NCBI GenBank assembly: GCA_947568835.1
Contig: CANOQG010000006.1
Coordinates: forward strand, 124,001-188,000
Length of the DNA stretch: 64,000 nucleotides
Reading direction: 5' to 3'
DNA from: Protonemura montana
Lineage: Eukaryota > Arthropoda > Insecta > Plecoptera > Nemouridae
Shown here in pieces: positions 8,710 to 23,100 of the stretch (positions are counted from its first letter, which is position 1; the number at the start of each line of letters is the position of its first letter). Position numbers and translations under genes: made by a program. The notes under the pieces are model-generated. The model was not told the DNA's origin. It worked only from the letters and a program-made list of their open reading frames with translations, and searched no databases.

Positions 8710-11700
8710 ATGACACGGCGGCTTTCTAGCCTGCGCTACGGTAGTTAATATACACAACGGCTACTGTCGCAGGCAGTCAACGAGCCGCAAACATCGTTCC
8801 CTTCTACGTAGGATCCAGAATCACTCGATACGGACCATCTCCCCGACGCGCCATGGTCTCGGTGCTCTCGCGTCACCCTCCGTCGCGCGGGGGGTTAGGT
8901 TGCCACCGACGCGTAATACCAGTCTTTTAGCTACAATAGATTAGGCTTAGTGGTGGTTGTTAGTTCACCTCGTAGTGGTCGACACGAGGCTCCTGCCCCA
9001 TGTCCTGCCCTATGTCCTGCCCCATGTCCTGCCCCATTTTCTGCTCCATGTCCCGCCCCATGTCCTGCCCCATGTCCCATGTCATGCCCCATGTCCTGCC
9101 CCATGTCCTGCCCCATGTCCTGTCCCATGTCCTGCTCCATGTCCTGCCCCATGTCCTGCCCCATGTCCTGCCCCATGTCCTGCCCCATGTCCTGTCCCAT
9201 GTCATGTCCCATGTCCTGCTCCATGTCCTGCCCCATGTCCTGCCCCATGTCCTGCCCTATGTCCTGCCCCATGTCCTGCCCCATGTCCTGCCCCATGTCC
9301 TGCCCCATGTCCTGCCCTATGTCCTGCCCCATGTCCTGCCCCATGTCTTGCCCCATGTCCCATGTCCTGCCCCATGTCCTGCCCCATGTCCTACCCCATG
9401 TCCTGCCCTATGTCCTGTCTAATGTCCTGCCCCATGTCCTGCCCCATGTCCTGCTCCATGTCCTGCCCCATGTCCTGCTCCATGTCCCATGTCCTGCCCC
9501 ATGTCCTGCCCCATGTCCTGTCCCATGTCCTGCCTCATCTCCTGCCCCATGTCCTGCCCCATGTCCTGCCCCATGTCCTGCCCCATGTCCTGTCCCATGT
9601 CCTGCCCCATTTCATGCCCCATGTCCTGCCCCATGTCCTGCCCCATGTCCCATGTCCTGCCCCATGTCCTGCCCCATGTCCTGTCACATTTCCTGCCCCA
9701 TGTCCTGCCCCATGTCCTGCCCCATGTCCTGCCCCATGTCCTGCCCCATGTTCTGCCCCATGTCCTGCCCTATGTCTTGCCCCATGTCCCATGTCCTGCC
9801 CCATGTCCTGCCCCATGTCCTGCCCCATGTCCTTCCCTATGTCCTGTCCTATGTCCTGCCCCATGTCCTGCCCCATGTCCTGCTCCATGTCCTCCCCCTG
9901 TCCCGCCCCATGTCCCATGTCCTGCCCCATGTCCTGCCCCATGTCCTGCCCCATGTCCTGCCCTATGTCCTGTCCCATGTCCTGCCCCATGTCCTGCCCC
10001 ATGTCCTGCCCTATGTCCTGCCCCATGTCTTGCCCCATGTCCCATGTCCTGCCCCATGTCCTGCCCCATGTCCTGCCCCATGTCCTGCCCTATGTCCTGC
10101 CCCATGTCCTGCCCCATTTTCTGCTCCATGTTCCACCCCATGTCCTGCCCCATGTCCCATGTCATGCCCCATGTCCTGCCCCATGTCCTGCCCCATGTCC
10201 TGTCCCATGTCCTGCTCCATGTCCTGCCCCATGTCTTACCTCATGTCCCATGTCCTGCCTCATGTCCTGCCCCATGTCCTGCCCCATATCCTGCCCCATG
10301 TCCTGCCCCATGTCCTGCCCCATGTCCTGTCCCATGTCCTGCCCAATGTCCTGCCCCATGTCCTGCCCCATGTCCTGCCCTATGTCCTGCCCTATATCCT
10401 GCCCCATGTCCTGCCCCATGTCCTGTCCCATGTCATGTCCCATGTCCTGCTCCATGTCCTGCCCCATGTCCTGCCCCATGTCCTGCCCTATGTCCTGCCC
10501 CATGTCCTGCCCCATGTCCTGCCCCATGTCCTGCCCTATGTCCTGCCCCATGTCCTGCCCCATGTCCCATGTCCTGCCCCATGTCCTGCCCCATGTCCTG
10601 TCCCATTTCCTGCCCCATGTCCTACCCCATGTCCTGCCCCATGTCCTGCCCCATGTCCTGCCCCATGTCCTGCCTCATGTCCTGCCCCATGTCTTGCCCC
10701 ATGTCCCATGTCCTGCCCCATGTCCTGCCCCATGTCCTGCCCCATGTCCTGCCCTATGTCCTGTCTTATGTCCTGCCCCATGTAATGCCCCATGTCCTGC
10801 TCCATGTCCTCCCCCTGTCCTGCCCTATGTCTTATGTCCTGCCCCATGTCCTGCCTCATGTCCTGCCCCATGTCCTTCCCTATGTCCTGTCCCATGTCCT
10901 GCCCCATTTCCTGCCCCATGTCCTGCTCCATGTCCTGCCCCATGTCCTGCCCCATGTCCCGCTCCATGTCCTCCCCCTGTCCTGCCTCATGTCCCATGTC
11001 CTGCCCCATGTCCTGCCCCATGTCCTGCCCCATGTCCTGCCCCATGTCCTGTCCCATGTCCAGCCCCATGTTTTGCCCCATGTCCTGTCCAATGTCCTGC
11101 CTTATGTCCTGCCCCATGTCCTGCCCCATGTCCTGCCCCATGTCCTTCCCTATGTCCTGTCCCATGTCCTGCCCCATGTCCTGCCCCATGTCCTGCTTCA
11201 TGTCCTCCCCCTGTCCTGCCTCATGTCCCATGTCCTGCCCCGTGTACTGCCCAATGTCCTGCCCTATGTCCTGCCCTATGTCCTGTCCCATGTCCTGCCC
11301 CATGTTCTTCCCCATGTCCTGCCCCATGTCCTGCCCCATGTCTTTCCCCATGTCCCATGTCCTGCCCCATGTCCTGCCCCATGTCCTGCCCCATGTCCTG
11401 CCCCATGTCCTGTCCCATGTCCTGCCTCATGTCCTGCCCCATGTCCTGCCCCACAGCCTGGCCTTTGTCCTGCCCCATGTCCTGTCCCATGTCCTGCCCC
11501 ATGTTTTGCCCCATGTCCTGCCCCATGTCCTGCCCTATGTCCTGTCCCATGTCCTGCCCCATGTCCTGCCCCATGTCCTGTCCCATGTCCTGCCTCATGT
11601 CCTACCCCATGTCCTGCCCTATGTCCTGCCCCATGTCCTGCCCCATGTCCTGCCCCATGTCCTGCCCCATGTCTTTCCCCATGTCCCATGTCCTGCCCCA

Positions 11701-12054
11701 TGTCCTGCCCCATGTCCTGCCCCATGTCCTGCCCCATGTCCTGTCCCATGTCCTGCCTCATGTCCTGCCCCATGTCCTGCCCCATAGCCTGGCCTATGTC
11801 CTGCCCCATGTCCTGTCCCATGTCCTGCCCCATGTCCTGCCCCATGTCCTGCCCCATGTCCTGCCCCATGTCCTGCCCCATGTCCTGTCCCATGTCATGT
11901 CCCATGTCCTGCTCCATGTCCTGCCCCATGTCCTGCCCCATGTCCTGCCCTATGTCCTGCCCCATGTCCTGCCCCATGTCCTGCCCCATGTCCTGCCCCA
12001 TGTCCTGCCCTATGTCCTGCCCCATGTCCTGCCCCATGTCTTGCCCCATGTCCC

Positions 12055-14148
12055 ATGTCCTGCCCCATGTCCTGCCCCATGTCCTACCCCATGTCCTGCC
12101 CTATGTCCTGTCTAATGTCCTGCCCCATGTCCTGCCCCATGTCCTGCTCCATGTCCTGCCCCATGTCCTGCTCCATGTCCCATGTCCTGCCCCATGTCCT
12201 GCCCCATGTCCTGTCCCATGTCCTGCCTCATCTCCTGCCCCATGTCCTGCCCCATGTCCTGCCCCATGTCCTGCCCCATGTCCTGTCCCATGTCCTGCCC
12301 CATTTCATGCCCCATGTCCTGCCCCATGTCCTGCCCCATGTCCCATGTCCTGCCCCATGTCCTGCCCCATGTCCTGTCACATTTCCTGCCCCATGTCCTG
12401 CCCCATGTCCTGCCCCATGTCCTGCCCTATGTCCTGCCCCATGTCCTGCCCCATGTCCTGCCCTATGTCCTGTCCCATGTCCTGTCCCATGTCCTGCCCC
12501 ATGTCCTGCCCCATGTCCTTCCCTATGTCCTGTCCCATGTCCTGCCCCATGTCCTGCCCCATGTCCTGCTCCATGTCCTCCCCCTGTCCTGCCTCATGTC
12601 CCATGTCCTGCCCCGTGTCCTGCCCAATGTCCTGCCCCATGTCCTGCCCTATGTCCTGTCCCATGTCCTGCCCCATGTCCTGCCCCATGTCCTGCCCCAT
12701 GTCCTGCCCCATGTCTTTCCCCATGTCCCATGTCCTGCCCCATGTCCTGCCCCATGTCCTGCCCCATGTCCTGCCCCATGTCCTGTCCCATGTCCTGCCT
12801 CATGTCCTGCCCCATGTCCTGCCCCATAGCCTGGCCTATGTCCTGCCCCATGTCCTGTCCCATGTCCTGCCCCATGTCCTGCCCCATGTCCTGCCCCATG
12901 TCCTGCCCCATGTCCTGCCCCATGTCCTGTCCCATGTCATGTCCCATGTCCTGCTCCATGTCCTGCCCCATGTCCTGCCCCATGTCCTGCCCTATGTCCT
13001 GCCCCATGTCCTGCCCCATGTCCTGCCCCATGTCCTGCCCCATGTCCTGCCCTATGTCCTGCCCCATGTCCTGCCCCATGTCTTGCCCCATGTCCCATGT
13101 CCTGCCCCATGTCCTGCCCCATGTCCTACCCCATGTCCTGCCCTATGTCCTGTCTAATGTCCTGCCCCATGTCCTGCCCCATGTCCTGCTCCATGTCCTG
13201 CCCCATGTCCTGCTCCATGTCCCATGTCCTGCCCCATGTCCTGCCCCATGTCCTGTCCCATGTCCTGCCTCATCTCCTGCCCCATGTCCTGCCCCATGTC
13301 CTGCCCCATGTCCTGCCCCATGTCCTGTCCCATGTCCTGCCCCATTTCATGCCCCATGTCCTGCCCCATGTCCTGCCCCATGTCCCATGTCCTGCCCCAT
13401 GTCCTGCCCCATGTCCTGTCACATTTCCTGCCCCATGTCCTGCCCCATGTCCTGCCCCATGTCCTGCCCCATGTCCTGCCCCATGTTCTGCCCCATGTCC
13501 TGCCCTATGTCTTGCCCCATGTCCCATGTCCTGCCCCATGTCCTGCCCCATGTCCTGCCCCATGTCCTTCCCTATGTCCTGTCCTATGTCCTGCCCCATG
13601 TCCTGCCCCATGTCCTGCTCCATGTCCTCCCCCTGTCCTGCCCCATGTCCCATGTCCTGCCCCATGTCCTGCCCCATGTCCTGCCCCATGTCCTGCCCTA
13701 TGTCCTGTCCCATGTCCTGCCCCATGTCCTGCCCTATGTCCTGCCCTATGTCCTGCCCCATGTCTTGCCCCATGTCCCATGTCCTGCCCCATGTCCTGCC
13801 CCATGTCCTGCCCTATGTCCTGCCCCATGTCCTGCCCCATTTTCTGCTCCATGTTCCACCCCATGTCCTGCCCCATGTCCCATGTCATGCCCCATGTCCT
13901 GCCCCATGTCCTGCCCCATGTCCTGTCCCATGTCCTGCTCCATGTCCTGCCCCATGTCTTACCTCATGTCCCATGTCCTGCCTCATGTCCTGCCCCATGT
14001 CCTGCCCCATATCCTGCCCCATGTCCTGCCCCATGTCCTGCCCCATGTCCTGTCCCATGTCCTGCCCTATGTCCTGCCCCATGTCTTGCCCCATGTCCCA
14101 TGTCCTGCCCCATGTCCTACCCCATGTCCTGCCCTATGTCCTGTCTAA
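12055..14148. repeat. 1,042-bp higher-order step, example pair
   Basis: The TGTCTAATG marker and its flanks recur exactly 1,042 bp apart at 12112 and 13154. The same 1,042-bp spacing appears at 14905 to 15947, 19607 to 20649 and 22187 to 23229. Between the two markers of each pair lie the same landmarks in the same order: ATTTCATGCCCC, CTGTCACATTTCC, an ATGTCCTCCCC unit and the TAG-bearing ATAGCCTGG monomer. The 1,042-bp block is the clearest higher-order unit of array B. Confidence 0.75.
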
Positions 14149-17100
14149 TGTCCTGCCCCATGTCCTGCCCCATGTCCTGCTCCATGTCCTGCCCCATGTC
14201 CTGCTCCATGTCCCATGTCCTGCCCCATGTCCTGCCCCATGTCCTGTCCCATGTCCTGCCTCATCTCCTGCCCCATGTCCTGCCCCATGTCCTGCCCCAT
14301 GTCCTGCCCCATGTCCTGTCCCATGTCCTGCCCCATTTCATGCCCCATGTCCTGCCCCATGTCCTGCCCCATGTCCCATGTCCTGCCCCATGTCCTGCCC
14401 CATGTCCTGTCACATTTCCTGCCCCATGTCCTGCCCCATGTCCTGCCCCATGTCCTGCCCCATGTCCTGCCCCATGTTCTGCCCCATGTCCTGCCCTATG
14501 TCTTGCCCCATGTCCCATGTCCTGCCCCATGTCCTGCCCCATGTCCTGCCCCATGTCCTTCCCTATGTCCTGTCCTATGTCCTGCCCCATGTCCTGCCCC
14601 ATGTCCTGCTCCATGTCCTCCCCCTGTCCTGCCCCATGTCCCATGTCCTGCCCCATGTCCTGCCCCATGTCCTGCCCCATGTCCTGCCCTATGTCCTGTC
14701 CCATGTCCTGCCCCATGTCCTGCCCCATGTCCTGCCCCATGTCCTGCTCCATGTCCTCCCCCTGTCCTGCCCCATGTCCCATGTCCTGCCCCATGTCCTG
14801 CCCTATGTCCTGCCCCATGTCCTGCCCCATGTCTTGCCCCATGTCCCATGTCCTGCCCCATGTCCTGCCCCATGTCCTACCCCATGTCCTGCCCTATGTC
14901 CTGTCTAATGTCCTGCCCCATGTCCTGCCCCATGTCCTGCTCCATGTCCTGCCCCATGTCCTGCTCCATGTCCCATGTCCTGCCCCATGTCCTGCCCCAT
15001 GTCCTGTCCCATGTCCTGCCTCATCTCCTGCCCCATGTCCTGCCCCATGTCCTGCCCCATGTCCTGCCCCATGTCCTGTCCCATGTCCTGCCCCATTTCA
15101 TGCCCCATGTCCTGCCCCATGTCCTGCCCCATGTCCCATGTCCTGCCCCATGTCCTGCCCCATGTCCTGTCACATTTCCTGCCCCATGTCCTGCCCCATG
15201 TCCTGCCCCATGTCCTGCCCTATGTCCTGCCCCATGTCCTGCCCCATGTCCTGCCCTATGTCCTGTCCCATGTCCTGTCCCATGTCCTGCCCCATGTCCT
15301 GCCCCATGTCCTTCCCTATGTCCTGTCCCATGTCCTGCCCCATGTCCTGCCCCATGTCCTGCTCCATGTCCTCCCCCTGTCCTGCCTCATGTCCCATGTC
15401 CTGCCCCGTGTCCTGCCCAATGTCCTGCCCCATGTCCTGCCCTATGTCCTGTCCCATGTCCTGCCCCATGTCCTGCCCCATGTCCTGCCCCATGTCCTGC
15501 CCCATGTCTTTCCCCATGTCCCATGTCCTGCCCCATGTCCTGCCCCATGTCCTGCCCCATGTCCTGCCCCATGTCCTGTCCCATGTCCTGCCTCATGTCC
15601 TGCCCCATGTCCTGCCCCATAGCCTGGCCTATGTCCTGCCCCATGTCCTGTCCCATGTCCTGCCCCATGTCCTGCCCCATGTCCTGCCCCATGTCCTGCC
15701 CCATGTCCTGCCCCATGTCCTGTCCCATGTCATGTCCCATGTCCTGCTCCATGTCCTGCCCCATGTCCTGCCCCATGTCCTGCCCTATGTCCTGCCCCAT
15801 GTCCTGCCCCATGTCCTGCCCCATGTCCTGCCCCATGTCCTGCCCTATGTCCTGCCCCATGTCCTGCCCCATGTCTTGCCCCATGTCCCATGTCCTGCCC
15901 CATGTCCTGCCCCATGTCCTACCCCATGTCCTGCCCTATGTCCTGTCTAATGTCCTGCCCCATGTCCTGCCCCATGTCCTGCTCCATGTCCTGCCCCATG
16001 TCCTGCTCCATGTCCCATGTCCTGCCCCATGTCCTGCCCCATGTCCTGTCCCATGTCCTGCCTCATCTCCTGCCCCATGTCCTGCCCCATGTCCTGCCCC
16101 ATGTCCTGCCCCATGTCCTGTCCCATGTCCTGCCCCATTTCATGCCCCATGTCCTGCCCCATGTCCTGCCCCATGTCCCATGTCCTGCCCCATGTCCTGC
16201 CCCATGTCCTGTCACATTTCCTGCCCCATGTCCTGCCCCATGTCCTGCCCCATGTCCTGCCCCATGTCCTGCCCCATGTTCTGCCCCATGTCCTGCCCTA
16301 TGTCTTGCCCCATGTCCCATGTCCTGCCCCATGTCCTGCCCCATGTCCTGCCCCATGTCCTTCCCTATGTCCTGTCCTATGTCCTGCCCCATGTCCTGCC
16401 CCATGTCCTGCTCCATGTCCTCCCCCTGTCCTGCCCCATGTCCCATGTCCTGCCCCATGTCCTGCCCCATGTCCTGCCCTATGTCCTGCCCTATGTCCTG
16501 CCCCATGTCTTGCCCCATGTCCCATGTCCTGCCCCATGTCCTGCCCCATGTCCTGCCCTATGTCCTGCCCCATGTCCTGCCCCATTTTCTGCTCCATGTT
16601 CCACCCCATGTCCTGCCCCATGTCCCATGTCATGCCCCATGTCCTGCCCCATGTCCTGCCCCATGTCCTGTCCCATGTCCTGCTCCATGTCCTGCCCCAT
16701 GTCTTACCTCATGTCCCATGTCCTGCCTCATGTCCTGCCCCATGTCCTGCCCCATATCCTGCCCCATGTCCTGCCCCATGTCCTGCCCCATGTCCTGTCC
16801 CATGTCCTGCCCTATGTCCTGCCCCATGTCTTGCCCCATGTCCCATGTCCTGCCCCATGTCCTACCCCATGTCCTGCCCTATGTCCTGTCTAATGTCCTG
16901 CCCCATGTCCTGCCCCATGTCCTGCTCCATGTCCTGCCCCATGTCCTGCTCCATGTCCCATGTCCTGCCCCATGTCCTGCCCCATGTCCTGTCCCATGTC
17001 CTGCCTCATCTCCTGCCCCATGTCCTGCCCCATGTCCTGCCCCATGTCCTGCCCCATGTCCTGTCCCATGTCCTGCCCCATTTCATGCCCCATGTCCTGC

Positions 17101-20100
17101 CCCATGTCCTGCCCCATGTCCCATGTCCTGCCCCATGTCCTGCCCCATGTCCTGTCACATTTCCTGCCCCATGTCCTGCCCCATGTCCTGCCCCATGTCC
17201 TGCCCCATGTCCTGCCCCATGTTCTGCCCCATGTCCTGCCCTATGTCTTGCCCCATGTCCCATGTCCTGCCCCATGTCCTGCCCCATGTCCTGCCCCATG
17301 TCCTTCCCTATGTCCTGTCCTATGTCCTGCCCCATGTCCTGCCCCATGTCCTGCTCCATGTCCTCCCCCTGTCCTGCCCCATGTCCCATGTCCTGCCCCA
17401 TGTCCTGCCCCATGTCCTGCCCCATGTCCTGCCCTATGTCCTGTCCCATGTCCTGCCCCATGTCCTGCCCCATGTCCTGCCCTATGTCCTGCCCCATGTC
17501 TTGCCCCATGTCCCATGTCCTGCCCCATGTCCTGCCCCATGTCCTGCCCCATGTCCTGCCCTATGTCCTGCCCCATGTCCTGCCCCATTTTCTGCTCCAT
17601 GTTCCACCCCATGTCCTGCCCCATGTCCCATGTCATGCCCCATGTCCTGCCCCATGTCCTGCCCCATGTCCTGTCCCATGTCCTGCTCCATGTCCTGCCC
17701 CATGTCTTACCTCATGTCCCATGTCCTGCCTCATGTCCTGCCCCATGTCCTGCCCCATATCCTGCCCCATGTCCTGCCCCATGTCCTGCCCCATGTCCTG
17801 TCCCATGTCCTGCCCAATGTCCTGCCCCATGTCCTGCCCCATGTCCTGCCCTATGTCCTGCCCCATGTCCTGCCCCATGTCCTGCCCCATGTCCTGTCCC
17901 ATGTCATGTCCCATGTCCTGCTCCATGTCCTGCCCCATGTCCTGCCCCATGTCCTGCCCCATGTCCTGCCCCATGTCCTGCCCTATGTCCTGCCCCATGT
18001 CCTGCCCCATGTCCTGCCCCATGTCCTGCCCTATGTCCTGCCCCATGTCCTGCCCCATGTCCCATGTCCTGCCCCATGTCCTGCCCCATGTCCTGTCCCA
18101 TTTCCTGCCCCATGTCCTACCCCATGTCCTGCCCCATGTCCTGCCCCATGTCCTGCCCCATGTCCTGCCTCATGTCCTGCCCCATGTCTTGCCCCATGTC
18201 CCATGTCCTGCCCCATGTCCTGCCCCATGTCCTGCCCCATGTCCTGCCCTATGTCCTGTCTTATGTCCTGCCCCATGTAATGCCCCATGTCCTGCTCCAT
18301 GTCCTCCCCCTGTCCTGCCCTATGTCTTATGTCCTGCCCCATGTCCTGCCTCATGTCCTGCCCCATGTCCTTCCCTATGTCCTGTCCCATGTCCTGCCCC
18401 ATTTCCTGCCCCATGTCCTGCTCCATGTCCTGCCCCATGTCCTGCCCCATGTCCCGCTCCATGTCCTCCCCCTGTCCTGCCTCATGTCCCATGTCCTGCC
18501 CCATGTCCTGCCCCATGTCCTGCCCCATGTCCTGCCCCATGTCCTGTCCCATGTCCAGCCCCATGTTTTGCCCCATGTCCTGTCCAATGTCCTGCCTTAT
18601 GTCCTGCCCCATGTCCTGCCCCATGTCCTGCCCCATGTCCTTCCCTATGTCCTGTCCCATGTCCTGCCCCATGTCCTGCCCCATGTCCTGCTTCATGTCC
18701 TCCCCCTGTCCTGCCTCATGTCCCATGTCCTGCCCCGTGTACTGCCCAATGTCCTGCCCTATGTCCTGCCCTATGTCCTGTCCCATGTCCTGCCCCATGT
18801 TCTTCCCCATGTCCTGCCCCATGTCCTGCCCCATGTCTTTCCCCATGTCCCATGTCCTGCCCCATGTCCTGCCCCATGTCCTGCCCCATGTCCTGCCCCA
18901 TGTCCTGTCCCATGTCCTGCCTCATGTCCTGCCCCATGTCCTGCCCCATAGCCTGGCCTTTGTCCTGCCCCATGTCCTGTCCCATGTCCTGCCCCATGTT
19001 TTGCCCCATGTCCTGCCCCATGTCCTGCCCTATGTCCTGTCCCATGTCCTGCCCCATGTCCTGCCCCATGTCCTGTCCCATGTCCTGCCTCATGTCCTAC
19101 CCCATGTCCTGCCCTATGTCCTGCCCCATGTCCTGCCCCATGTCCTGCCCCATGTCCTGCCCCATGTCTTTCCCCATGTCCCATTTCCTGCCCCATGTCC
19201 TTCCCCATGTCCTGCCCCATGTCCTGCCCCATGTCCTGTCCCATGTCCTGCCTCATGTCCTGCCCCATGTCCTGCCCCATAGCCTGGCCTATGTCCTGCC
19301 CCATGTCCTGTCCCATGTCCTGCCCCATGTCCTGCCCCATGTCCTGCCCCATGTCCTGCCCCATGTCCTGCCCCATGTCCTGTCCCATGTCATGTCCCAT
19401 GTCCTGCTCCATGTCCTGCCCCATGTCCTGCCCCATGTCCTGCCCTATGTCCTGCCCCATGTCCTGCCCCATGTCCTGCCCCATGTCCTGCCCCATGTCC
19501 TGCCCTATGTCCTGCCCCATGTCCTGCCCCATGTCTTGCCCCATGTCCCATGTCCTGCCCCATGTCCTGCCCCATGTCCTACCCCATGTCCTGCCCTATG
19601 TCCTGTCTAATGTCCTGCCCCATGTCCTGCCCCATGTCCTGCTCCATGTCCTGCCCCATGTCCTGCTCCATGTCCCATGTCCTGCCCCATGTCCTGCCCC
19701 ATGTCCTGTCCCATGTCCTGCCTCATCTCCTGCCCCATGTCCTGCCCCATGTCCTGCCCCATGTCCTGCCCCATGTCCTGTCCCATGTCCTGCCCCATTT
19801 CATGCCCCATGTCCTGCCCCATGTCCTGCCCCATGTCCCATGTCCTGCCCCATGTCCTGCCCCATGTCCTGTCACATTTCCTGCCCCATGTCCTGCCCCA
19901 TGTCCTGCCCCATGTCCTGCCCTATGTCCTGCCCCATGTCCTGCCCCATGTCCTGCCCTATGTCCTGTCCCATGTCCTGTCCCATGTCCTGCCCCATGTC
20001 CTGCCCCATGTCCTTCCCTATGTCCTGTCCCATGTCCTGCCCCATGTCCTGCCCCATGTCCTGCTCCATGTCCTCCCCCTGTCCTGCCTCATGTCCCATG

Positions 20101-23100
20101 TCCTGCCCCGTGTCCTGCCCAATGTCCTGCCCCATGTCCTGCCCTATGTCCTGTCCCATGTCCTGCCCCATGTCCTGCCCCATGTCCTGCCCCATGTCCT
20201 GCCCCATGTCTTTCCCCATGTCCCATGTCCTGCCCCATGTCCTGCCCCATGTCCTGCCCCATGTCCTGCCCCATGTCCTGTCCCATGTCCTGCCTCATGT
20301 CCTGCCCCATGTCCTGCCCCATAGCCTGGCCTATGTCCTGCCCCATGTCCTGTCCCATGTCCTGCCCCATGTCCTGCCCCATGTCCTGCCCCATGTCCTG
20401 CCCCATGTCCTGCCCCATGTCCTGTCCCATGTCATGTCCCATGTCCTGCTCCATGTCCTGCCCCATGTCCTGCCCCATGTCCTGCCCTATGTCCTGCCCC
20501 ATGTCCTGCCCCATGTCCTGCCCCATGTCCTGCCCCATGTCCTGCCCTATGTCCTGCCCCATGTCCTGCCCCATGTCTTGCCCCATGTCCCATGTCCTGC
20601 CCCATGTCCTGCCCCATGTCCTACCCCATGTCCTGCCCTATGTCCTGTCTAATGTCCTGCCCCATGTCCTGCCCCATGTCCTGCTCCATGTCCTGCCCCA
20701 TGTCCTGCTCCATGTCCCATGTCCTGCCCCATGTCCTGCCCCATGTCCTGTCCCATGTCCTGCCTCATCTCCTGCCCCATGTCCTGCCCCATGTCCTGCC
20801 CCATGTCCTGCCCCATGTCCTGTCCCATGTCCTGCCCCATTTCATGCCCCATGTCCTGCCCCATGTCCTGCCCCATGTCCCATGTCCTGCCCCATGTCCT
20901 GCCCCATGTCCTGTCACATTTCCTGCCCCATGTCCTGCCCCATGTCCTGCCCCATGTCCTGCCCCATGTCCTGCCCCATGTTCTGCCCCATGTCCTGCCC
21001 TATGTCTTGCCCCATGTCCCATGTCCTGCCCCATGTCCTGCCCCATGTCCTGCCCCATGTCCTTCCCTATGTCCTGTCCTATGTCCTGCCCCATGTCCTG
21101 CCCCATGTCCTGCTCCATGTCCTCCCCCTGTCCTGCCCCATGTCCCATGTCCTGCCCCATGTCCTGCCCCATGTCCTGCCCCATGTCCTGCCCTATGTCC
21201 TGTCCCATGTCCTGCCCCATGTCCTGCCCTATGTCCTGCCCTATGTCCTGCCCCATGTCTTGCCCCATGTCCCATGTCCTGCCCCATGTCCTGCCCCATG
21301 TCCTGCCCCATGTCCTGCCCTATGTCCTGCCCCATGTCCTGCCCCATTTTCTGCTCCATGTTCCACCCCATGTCCTGCCCCATGTCCCATGTCATGCCCC
21401 ATGTCCTGCCCCATGTCCTGCCCCATGTCCTGTCCCATGTCCTGCTCCATGTCCTGCCCCATGTCTTACCTCATGTCCCATGTCCTGCCTCATGTCCTGC
21501 CCCATGTCCTGCCCCATATCCTGCCCCATGTCCTGCCCCATGTCCTGCCCCATGTCCTGTCCCATGTCCTGCCCAATGTCCTGCCCCATGTCCTGCCCCA
21601 TGTCCTGCCCTATGTCCTGCCCCATGTCCTGCCCCATGTCCTGCCCCATGTCCTGTCCCATGTCATGTCCCATGTCCTGCTCCATGTCCTGCCCCATGTC
21701 CTGCCCCATGTCCTGCCCTATGTCCTGCCCCATGTCCTGCCCCATGTCTTTCCCCATGTCCCATGTCCTGCCCCATGTCCTGCCCCATGTCCTGCCCCAT
21801 GTCCTGCCCCATGTCCTGTCCCATGTCCTGCCTCATGTCCTGCCCCATGTCCTGCCCCATAGCCTGGCCTATGTCCTGCCCCATGTCCTGTCCCATGTCC
21901 TGCCCCATGTCCTGCCCCATGTCCTGCCCCATGTCCTGCCCCATGTCCTGCCCCATGTCCTGTCCCATGTCATGTCCCATGTCCTGCTCCATGTCCTGCC
22001 CCATGTCCTGCCCCATGTCCTGCCCTATGTCCTGCCCCATGTCCTGCCCCATGTCCTGCCCCATGTCCTGCCCCATGTCCTGCCCTATGTCCTGCCCCAT
22101 GTCCTGCCCCATGTCTTGCCCCATGTCCCATGTCCTGCCCCATGTCCTGCCCCATGTCCTACCCCATGTCCTGCCCTATGTCCTGTCTAATGTCCTGCCC
22201 CATGTCCTGCCCCATGTCCTGCTCCATGTCCTGCCCCATGTCCTGCTCCATGTCCCATGTCCTGCCCCATGTCCTGCCCCATGTCCTGTCCCATGTCCTG
22301 CCTCATCTCCTGCCCCATGTCCTGCCCCATGTCCTGCCCCATGTCCTGCCCCATGTCCTGTCCCATGTCCTGCCCCATTTCATGCCCCATGTCCTGCCCC
22401 ATGTCCTGCCCCATGTCCCATGTCCTGCCCCATGTCCTGCCCCATGTCCTGTCACATTTCCTGCCCCATGTCCTGCCCCATGTCCTGCCCCATGTCCTGC
22501 CCTATGTCCTGCCCCATGTCCTGCCCCATGTCCTGCCCTATGTCCTGTCCCATGTCCTGTCCCATGTCCTGCCCCATGTCCTGCCCCATGTCCTTCCCTA
22601 TGTCCTGTCCCATGTCCTGCCCCATGTCCTGCCCCATGTCCTGCTCCATGTCCTCCCCCTGTCCTGCCTCATGTCCCATGTCCTGCCCCGTGTCCTGCCC
22701 AATGTCCTGCCCCATGTCCTGCCCTATGTCCTGTCCCATGTCCTGCCCCATGTCCTGCCCCATGTCCTGCCCCATGTCCTGCCCCATGTCTTTCCCCATG
22801 TCCCATGTCCTGCCCCATGTCCTGCCCCATGTCCTGCCCCATGTCCTGCCCCATGTCCTGTCCCATGTCCTGCCTCATGTCCTGCCCCATGTCCTGCCCC
22901 ATAGCCTGGCCTATGTCCTGCCCCATGTCCTGTCCCATGTCCTGCCCCATGTCCTGCCCCATGTCCTGCCCCATGTCCTGCCCCATGTCCTGCCCCATGT
23001 CCTGTCCCATGTCATGTCCCATGTCCTGCTCCATGTCCTGCCCCATGTCCTGCCCCATGTCCTGCCCTATGTCCTGCCCCATGTCCTGCCCCATGTCCTG

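Larger units (their letters stand above)
8523..8990. other. CpG-rich single-copy-like tail of island 1
   Basis: About 470 bp rich in CG dinucleotides, with no internal repeat apart from a small hairpin. It ends at CACGAGGC, directly against array B. One short frame at 8628-8702 is described separately. No long open frame, tRNA or known element was recognised. The stretch is copied almost unchanged at 36866-37333. Confidence 0.8.

Noticed and set aside
8895-8950. TTAGG words (8896 and 8941) as telomeric repeat
   Set aside because: Only isolated single copies in CpG-rich DNA, no tandem run.
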